A stretch of 9,318 bases of DNA, taken from Actinomycetes bacterium. Lineage in GTDB: Bacteria; Actinomycetota; Actinomycetes; Actinomycetales; Cellulomonadaceae. The number at the start of each line of letters is the position of its first letter. Within the stretch, counting starts at the first letter, position 1. Below the pieces are notes generated by a model. It saw nothing but the letters and a program-made list of their open reading frames with translations. It was not told the origin of the DNA and searched no databases. Positions 6,008 through 9,318 of this stretch are shown one piece after another. The position numbers were made by a program, and so were the translations under genes. Where the stretch lies: the NCBI GenBank assembly GCA_023389455.1, contig JAEWEJ010000255.1:1-9318 (forward strand), read 5' to 3'.

Positions 6008-7019
6008 GGGGCGGCGGGACGAGCGACGGCTCGCCCGGCTCGGACAGCGACAGGACGACGCCGACCACGCCCGGGGACGCGCGCAGGGCGGCCTCGACCT
6101 GCGCCAGCAGGTGGGACGCCTCCACCTCGTCGTGGTCGCCCGTCAGGTCGACCGCGCCCGTGAGGAACACCCGGCGCGCGCCGACGACGTCGATGCGCAG
6201 CTGGGTCACCCGCGCGACCTGCGGCATCGCGAGGATCGCTCGCAGCGCGGCCGCGTGCAGGGCGGGGTCGACGGTCTCCCCGACCAGGAACCGCACGTTG
6301 CGCCAGATGAGCACGGACGCGACGACCGCCAGCAGCAGACCGACCAGGATCGAGCCGATCGCGTCGGGCACCGACGAGCCCGTCACCTGGTTGGCCACGA
6401 TCCCCCCGGCGGCGATGACCAGGCCGATCAGCGCAGAGGCGTCCTCGAAGAACACGGCACGGACCGTGGGGTCGGACGTGGCCAGCACCTGCTCGAGCAC
6501 GCCCCGGTCGCGGGCCCGCGCCTCCGCCCGGCTCTGCCGCCACGCCTGCAGGAACGACGTGCACTCCAGGACGAACGCGACCGCGAGCACGACGTACGCG
6601 ACGAGGAAGTCCGAGGCGGGCTCGGGGTCCGTGAGCTCGTGGACGCCGTGGGTGACCGACACCCCGGCGCCGACCGCGAACAACCCGATCGCGGCGAGCA
6701 TCGACCAGACGTAGACCTCCCGGCCGTAGCCGAACGGGTGGGACGCGTCGGCGGGCCGTCCGGCGCGGCGCTGGGCGACGATGAGGAACACCTCGTTGCC
6801 GGTGTCCGCCCACGAGTGCGACGCCTCGGCGAGCATCGAGGCGGCCCCGGTGATGCTCGCGGCGACGGTCTTGGTGGCTGCCACCAGCACGTTGGCCAGC
6901 AGCGCCAGGACCACGGTCCGCGTCGACTCGCCGCCGCCGTCGGCCGGGCGCACGGGCCCCTGCATCCCCCGGCCCGCCGCCGTCCCCGCGGCGTCGGGCG
7001 TGCGCTCGTGTGCCCCCAT
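5970..7019 (-). CDS. Cation diffusion facilitator transporter, SLC30A9/ZnT9-like subfamily
   Basis: The 349-residue product has a disordered N-terminus (about 1-33) and then the CDF membrane domain. Segments can be seen at about 35-60, 60-83, 103-128, 138-160, 188-210 and 217-240. A cytoplasmic domain follows at about 250-330. The metal-site motif of TM2 is H68-SWA-D72 in EASHSWADTGNE. HPFGYGRE (94-101) is typical of the ZnT9-like branch. TM5 carries E192-D193 (FFEDASALIG) instead of the HxxxD of Zn-type CDF proteins. CDF proteins export divalent metals such as Zn, Mn, Fe or Co, usually by proton exchange; the metal here is unknown. ATG 7019 is taken as the start. ATG 6965 (residue 19) is an alternative that loses only the low-complexity leader. 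There is no Shine-Dalgarno before 7019; TACTCC 6 bases upstream suggests a possible leaderless start. Confidence 0.92.
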   Translation of the reverse strand: MGAHERTPDAAGTAAGRGMQGPVRPADGGGESTRTVVLALLANVLVAATKTVAASITGAASMLAEASHSWADTGNEVFLIVAQRRAGRPADASHPFGYGREVYVWSMLAAIGLFAVGAGVSVTHGVHELTDPEPASDFLVAYVVLAVAFVLECTSFLQAWRQSRAEARARDRGVLEQVLATSDPTVRAVFFEDASALIGLVIAAGGIVANQVTGSSVPDAIGSILVGLLLAVVASVLIWRNVRFLVGETVDPALHAAALRAILAMPQVARVTQLRIDVVGARRVFLTGAVDLTGDHDEVEASHLLAQVEAALRASPGVVGVVLSLSEPGEPSLVPPPLSEAAGGTPGSR

Positions 7020-7031
7020 GCGTCCGGAGTA

Positions 7032-7050
7032 GCACGACCGCCCGTCGTGC
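7032..7050. promoter_or_regulatory. Perfect inverted repeat, candidate operator before the transporter gene
   Basis: GCACGAC (7032-7038) and GTCGTGC (7044-7050) are exact 7-base inverted arms around CGCCC. The repeat lies 12 bases upstream of the transporter ATG and directly next to TACTCC (7026-7031, minus strand), a possible -10 box 6 bases from the ATG. A dimeric regulator bound here would cover the core promoter. It is also 71 bases upstream of the divergent VOC gene. No regulator gene is adjacent and I do not recognise the sequence as a known operator. In DNA this GC-rich, chance repeats occur. Confidence 0.4.
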
Positions 7051-7112
7051 GCGCGGCGGGACGCGGTGGTTGGCTGTCCTCGCCCTGCGGACGCCGTCCG
7101 CCCCCCGAGCGC

Positions 7113-7117
7113 GGAGG
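7113..7117 (+). promoter_or_regulatory. Ribosome binding site of the VOC gene
   Basis: GGAGG lies only 4 bases before ATG 7122. The spacing is short but the match is strong and it supports this start. No clear promoter was found in the 102-base divergent gap; TTGGCT at 7070-7075 has no good -10 partner. Confidence 0.6.
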
Positions 7118-7121
7118 ACAC

Positions 7122-7901
7122 ATGACCGTCAGCACCAGCCCGTGGCCCGCCGGAGTCCCCGGCTGGGCGGACCTCACCGTCACGGACCTGGGGCCGACGC
7201 AGCGGTTCTACGGGGGCCTGCTCGGCTGGCAGCTGAGCATCGGCGGCCCCGAGACGGGCGGGTACGTCACGGCCACGGTCGACGGGCACGTGGTGGCGGG
7301 CATCAAGGTCGCCGACGTGCCGCGTCCCGCCGGGTGGTGCGTGTACCTGGCCACGGACGACCTCGCGCAGAGCGTCGAGCGCGGCGTGGCGGCCGGCGCG
7401 TCGGTCGTGGTCGAGCCCGTGACGGAGCTCGACCTGGGGCGCCTCGCGGTGCTGTGCGACCCGACGGGCGCCGTCGTCGGGCTCTGGGAGGCGGGCACGC
7501 GCACCGGCTGGCAGGTGACCGACGTGCCGGGCGCGTTCGTCTGGGCCGAGCAGATGTCGCACGACCCGGACGCCGCCCGGCGGTTCTACACCGCGCTGTT
7601 CGGGTACGAGCAGCAGGACATGAGCGCGCCCGACTTCACGTACGCGTCGCTGGCCGTGGGCGGGACGCCCGCGGTCGGCATCGGCGGGTACGGGCCCGGC
7701 GCGGGTGACGTGCCCGCGGCCTGGACCTGGTACGTCGCCGTGGAGGACGCGGACGCGATCGCGCCGCGCGTCGCCGAGCTGGGCGGCGAGGTCGTCAGCG
7801 GCCCGGAGGACACCCCGTACGGCCGGATGCTGCTGGTCCGTGGCCCTGCGGGCGAGGTGATGGCGCTGCTGCAGCCCACGCCGGAGGACGTCGTCGCCTG
7901 A
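7122..7901 (+). CDS. Two-domain VOC (glyoxalase/bleomycin-resistance fold) protein, Rv0577/CFP30B-like
   Basis: The 259-residue product is a tandem duplication of the vicinal oxygen chelate fold. The first half (about 11-125) has PGWADLTVTDLGPTQRFYGG and DPTGAVVGLWEAG. The second (about 133-255) has GAFVWAEQMSHDPDAARRFY and GPAGEVMALLQP. The layout and W-x-D/W-x-E entry motifs match the mycobacterial Rv0577 (TB27.3/CFP30B) type, common in actinobacteria. Typical metal ligands are incomplete: D17 and E123 occupy the first-half positions and E143 and Q251 the second. Classic glyoxalase I activity is therefore not supported. Rv0577 has been linked to methylglyoxal handling and host signalling, but transfer of function is speculative. 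The stop lies 22 bases before trmB. It is divergent from the transporter gene. Confidence 0.88.
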   Translation: MTVSTSPWPAGVPGWADLTVTDLGPTQRFYGGLLGWQLSIGGPETGGYVTATVDGHVVAGIKVADVPRPAGWCVYLATDDLAQSVERGVAAGASVVVEPVTELDLGRLAVLCDPTGAVVGLWEAGTRTGWQVTDVPGAFVWAEQMSHDPDAARRFYTALFGYEQQDMSAPDFTYASLAVGGTPAVGIGGYGPGAGDVPAAWTWYVAVEDADAIAPRVAELGGEVVSGPEDTPYGRMLLVRGPAGEVMALLQPTPEDVVA

Positions 7902-7910
7902 GCCGGTGCG

Positions 7911-7916
7911 TAGGGT
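7911..7916 (+). promoter_or_regulatory. -10 box of a probable leaderless trmB promoter
   Basis: TAGGGT fits the actinobacterial TANNNT -10 and is followed by exactly 7 bases (GGACGCC) and then GTG 7924. Transcription would start at or next to the G of the start codon, the arrangement of a leaderless mRNA. There is no Shine-Dalgarno close to this GTG; the nearest GGAGGA (7883-7888) is too far upstream. The -35 region is weak. Confidence 0.6.
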
Positions 7917-7923
7917 GGACGCC

Positions 7924-8649
7924 GTGCAGCCCGACGTGTTCACCCACCGTGCGTCGCGCCCCCACGAGCCGCTGCGCACCTTCCACCCCCGCCGCGCCCC
8001 GCTGGGCGCGGACCGCGCCGACGCGCTGACGCGCCTCTTCCCGCGCTGGGGCTTCTCGGTGGACGACCCCCGGGTGCCGCCGCCGCGCACGCCGGACGGG
8101 ACCCTGGACACCGTGGCGCTGTTCGGGCGCACCGCGCCGCTGGTCGTCGAGATCGGCTCCGGCATGGGCGACGCGACCGCCGCGATGGCCGCCGCGGACC
8201 CCGCCCGGGACTGGCTCGCGGTCGAGGCCCACCTGCCCGGCGTCGCGGCGCTGCTTCTCCTCGTCGAGCGCCTGGGCCTGAGCAACGTGCGGGTCGCGCA
8301 CGGCGACGCGCTGCGCCTGCTGCGGGCCGACGTCGCGCCGGGGTCCCTCGACGCGGTGCACGCGTTCTTCCCCGACCCGTGGCCCAAGCCCCGGCACCAC
8401 AAGCGGCGTCTGGTGCAGCCCACCCACGTCGCGCTGCTGCGCGACCGGCTGCGTGTCGGCGGCACGCTGCACGTGGCGACGGACTGGGCCGAGTACGGCG
8501 AGCAGATGCGCGACGTGCTCACCGCGGACCCGGACCTGGAGGGCGGGGTCGTGCCGCGCCCGGCGCACCGGCCCGTCACGCGCTTCGAGCAGCGCGGGCT
8601 GGACCTGGGGCACGAGGTGACCGACGTGATCGTGCGGCGCGTCCGATGA
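7924..8649 (+). CDS. trmB: tRNA (guanine-N7-)-methyltransferase TrmB
   Basis: The 241-residue product transfers a methyl group from S-adenosylmethionine to N7 of guanine-46 in the variable loop of tRNA (EC 2.1.1.33), in the cytoplasm. Diagnostic TrmB motifs are all present: VVEIGSGMGD with E76 (SAM-binding motif I), AHGDALRLL, FFPDPWPKPRHHKRRL (F149-P150-D151 core, the catalytic/tRNA-binding signature) and RPVTRFEQRG (216-225) near the C-terminus. The N-terminus (VFTHRASRP, FHPRRAPL) matches actinobacterial homologues. GTG 7924 is chosen because a -10 box ends 7 bases upstream. In-frame GTG 7906 and 7915 would lie before or within that box. The stop overlaps the next gene's ATG by ATGA. Confidence 0.95.
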   Translation: MQPDVFTHRASRPHEPLRTFHPRRAPLGADRADALTRLFPRWGFSVDDPRVPPPRTPDGTLDTVALFGRTAPLVVEIGSGMGDATAAMAAADPARDWLAVEAHLPGVAALLLLVERLGLSNVRVAHGDALRLLRADVAPGSLDAVHAFFPDPWPKPRHHKRRLVQPTHVALLRDRLRVGGTLHVATDWAEYGEQMRDVLTADPDLEGGVVPRPAHRPVTRFEQRGLDLGHEVTDVIVRRVR

Positions 8650-9318
8650 GGCTGCTCCTGGTGCCCGGCACCAGCCCGGACCGGTGGGCGCGGGTGTGGC
8701 GCGAGCGCCTGCCCGGGGACCCGCTGGAGGTCGTGCACGGCGACGCCGCAGGGGCCGTCGACGCGGTCCTGGCCGGCGACGTCGACGCCGCCGTGCTGCG
8801 GCTGCCCCCGGCGGTCGACATCGCACCCGCAGGGCTCCCCGCGGTGACGCCGCGCACCGCCGACGGCTGGGCGGTCGTCCCCCTGTGGACCGAGCAGACC
8901 GTCGTCGTCGTGCCGAAGGACCACGTGCTGACGGTCGTGGACGAGGTCGACGTCGCCGACCTCGCGGGCGAGACCGTGCTCGTGCCCGGCGACGACGTGC
9001 TCGGCTGGACGCCTCCGGGCGTCGAGACCCTCGAGGTGCCCGACGTGCCGACCGCGGCCGACCTGGTCGCGTCCGGCACCGGCCTGCTGGTCGTGCCGCA
9101 CGCGCTGGCCCGGCTGCACGACCGGCGCGACACCGCCGTGCGCCCCGTCCCGGACGCACCGGGATCGCCCGTCGTCCTGGTGTGGCGTGCCGACCGCGAG
9201 CACCCGCACGCGCAGGAGCTCGTGGGGATCGTCCGCGGACGCACCGCGGGCAGCTCACGCGGGGTGGCCGGCACCCCGCCGCCGGGCCCGGCCGCCACCC
9301 CGGCGGCACCCCGGGCGC
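8646..9318 (+). CDS. LysR substrate-binding-domain protein without HTH, 3' truncated
   Basis: Translation from ATG 8646 stays open to the window end (224 complete codons). It begins MRLLLVPGTSPDRWARVW and runs through a type-2 periplasmic-binding fold like the effector domain of LysR regulators: alternating VDAAVLRLPP, WAVVPLWTEQTVVVVPKDH and SGTGLLVVPHALARL segments. It then reaches GIVRGRTAGSSRG (194-206) and a Pro/Ala-rich tail. No helix-turn-helix precedes the domain, and no signal peptide is visible, so it is probably cytoplasmic. I recall similar stand-alone proteins with the VRGRT-xx-SSR ending in many actinobacteria, often annotated as LysR family substrate-binding domain proteins; their ligand and role are not known to me. 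There is no Shine-Dalgarno; the start codon overlaps the trmB stop (ATGA), so translation is probably coupled to trmB. Confidence 0.82.
   Translation, partial: MRLLLVPGTSPDRWARVWRERLPGDPLEVVHGDAAGAVDAVLAGDVDAAVLRLPPAVDIAPAGLPAVTPRTADGWAVVPLWTEQTVVVVPKDHVLTVVDEVDVADLAGETVLVPGDDVLGWTPPGVETLEVPDVPTAADLVASGTGLLVVPHALARLHDRRDTAVRPVPDAPGSPVVLVWRADREHPHAQELVGIVRGRTAGSSRGVAGTPPPGPAATPAAPRA

Noticed and set aside
6019..6033. CGAGC-GACG-GCTCG small hairpin near the convergent hydrolase and transporter ends.
   Set aside because: It has only 5 bp of stem and lies inside the transporter coding sequence. It is too weak to call a terminator.
7087..7101. GCGGAC-GCC-GTCCGC inverted repeat upstream of the VOC gene.
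   Set aside because: 6-bp GC arms with a 3-base loop are expected by chance in this base composition, and nothing else marks it as an operator.
7020..9209. Minus-strand open frame continuing upstream of the transporter for over 2 kb, antisense to the VOC gene and trmB, suggesting a giant fusion.
   Set aside because: The transporter homology begins just after ATG 7019. The upstream part is antisense to two well-supported genes and resembles no protein.
1..9318. Search for mobile elements, CRISPR arrays, tRNA/rRNA genes, toxin-antitoxin or phage-defence modules.
   Set aside because: No spaced direct repeats, no transposase or integrase motifs, no tRNA-like folds and no defence-type domains were seen. 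All genes are typical core or housekeeping types with uniform composition.

Overview
The window is very GC-rich with a strong G/C bias at third codon positions. It has GTG and TTG starts, a HAIR-type heat-shock operator in front of clpB, promoter -10 boxes sitting a few bases from start codons, and an HTH-less LysR-effector-domain protein ending in a VRGRT-xx-SSRG motif. Together these point to a high-GC actinobacterium. A cellulolytic Micrococcales genus such as Cellulomonas or a close relative fits best, but the genus is an inference. It reads as ordinary chromosomal sequence: I found no transposase, integrase, phage gene, CRISPR array, tRNA or rRNA, and no stretch over 300 bases without a gene.

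Layout. (a) 1-1383, + strand: C-terminal part of a glycoside hydrolase family 3 enzyme, cut by the window start. (b) 1406-1459: a long hairpin between this gene and the convergent clpB, probably a two-way terminator. (c) 1462-4065, - strand: full-length ClpB disaggregase with a TTG start, a good ribosome binding site and an HspR-type HAIR operator (4126-4154) over its likely promoter. (d) 4265-4921, + strand: histidine phosphatase family protein, followed by a second strong hairpin (4932-4970). (e) 4994-6007, + strand: alpha/beta hydrolase, whose 3' end overlaps by 38 bases the convergent cation-efflux transporter gene (5970-7019, - strand). (f) 7020-7121: divergent intergenic region with a perfect 7+7 inverted repeat. 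(g) 7122-9318, + strand: a two-domain VOC (glyoxalase-fold) protein, then trmB with a probable leaderless promoter, then a LysR substrate-binding-domain protein that overlaps the trmB stop by ATGA and runs off the window.

How the genes relate. Most are independent housekeeping or stress units with their own promoters and terminators. The only clear co-translated pair is trmB and the LysR-domain protein. ClpB (protein disaggregation) is the one gene whose regulation can be read with confidence. The phosphatase, alpha/beta hydrolase, transporter and VOC protein have recognisable folds but no assignable substrates. I see no convincing new multi-gene system. The items most worth a second look are the HTH-less LysR-domain protein coupled to trmB, the extended HAIR element, the candidate operator before the transporter gene, and the leaderless-type starts.
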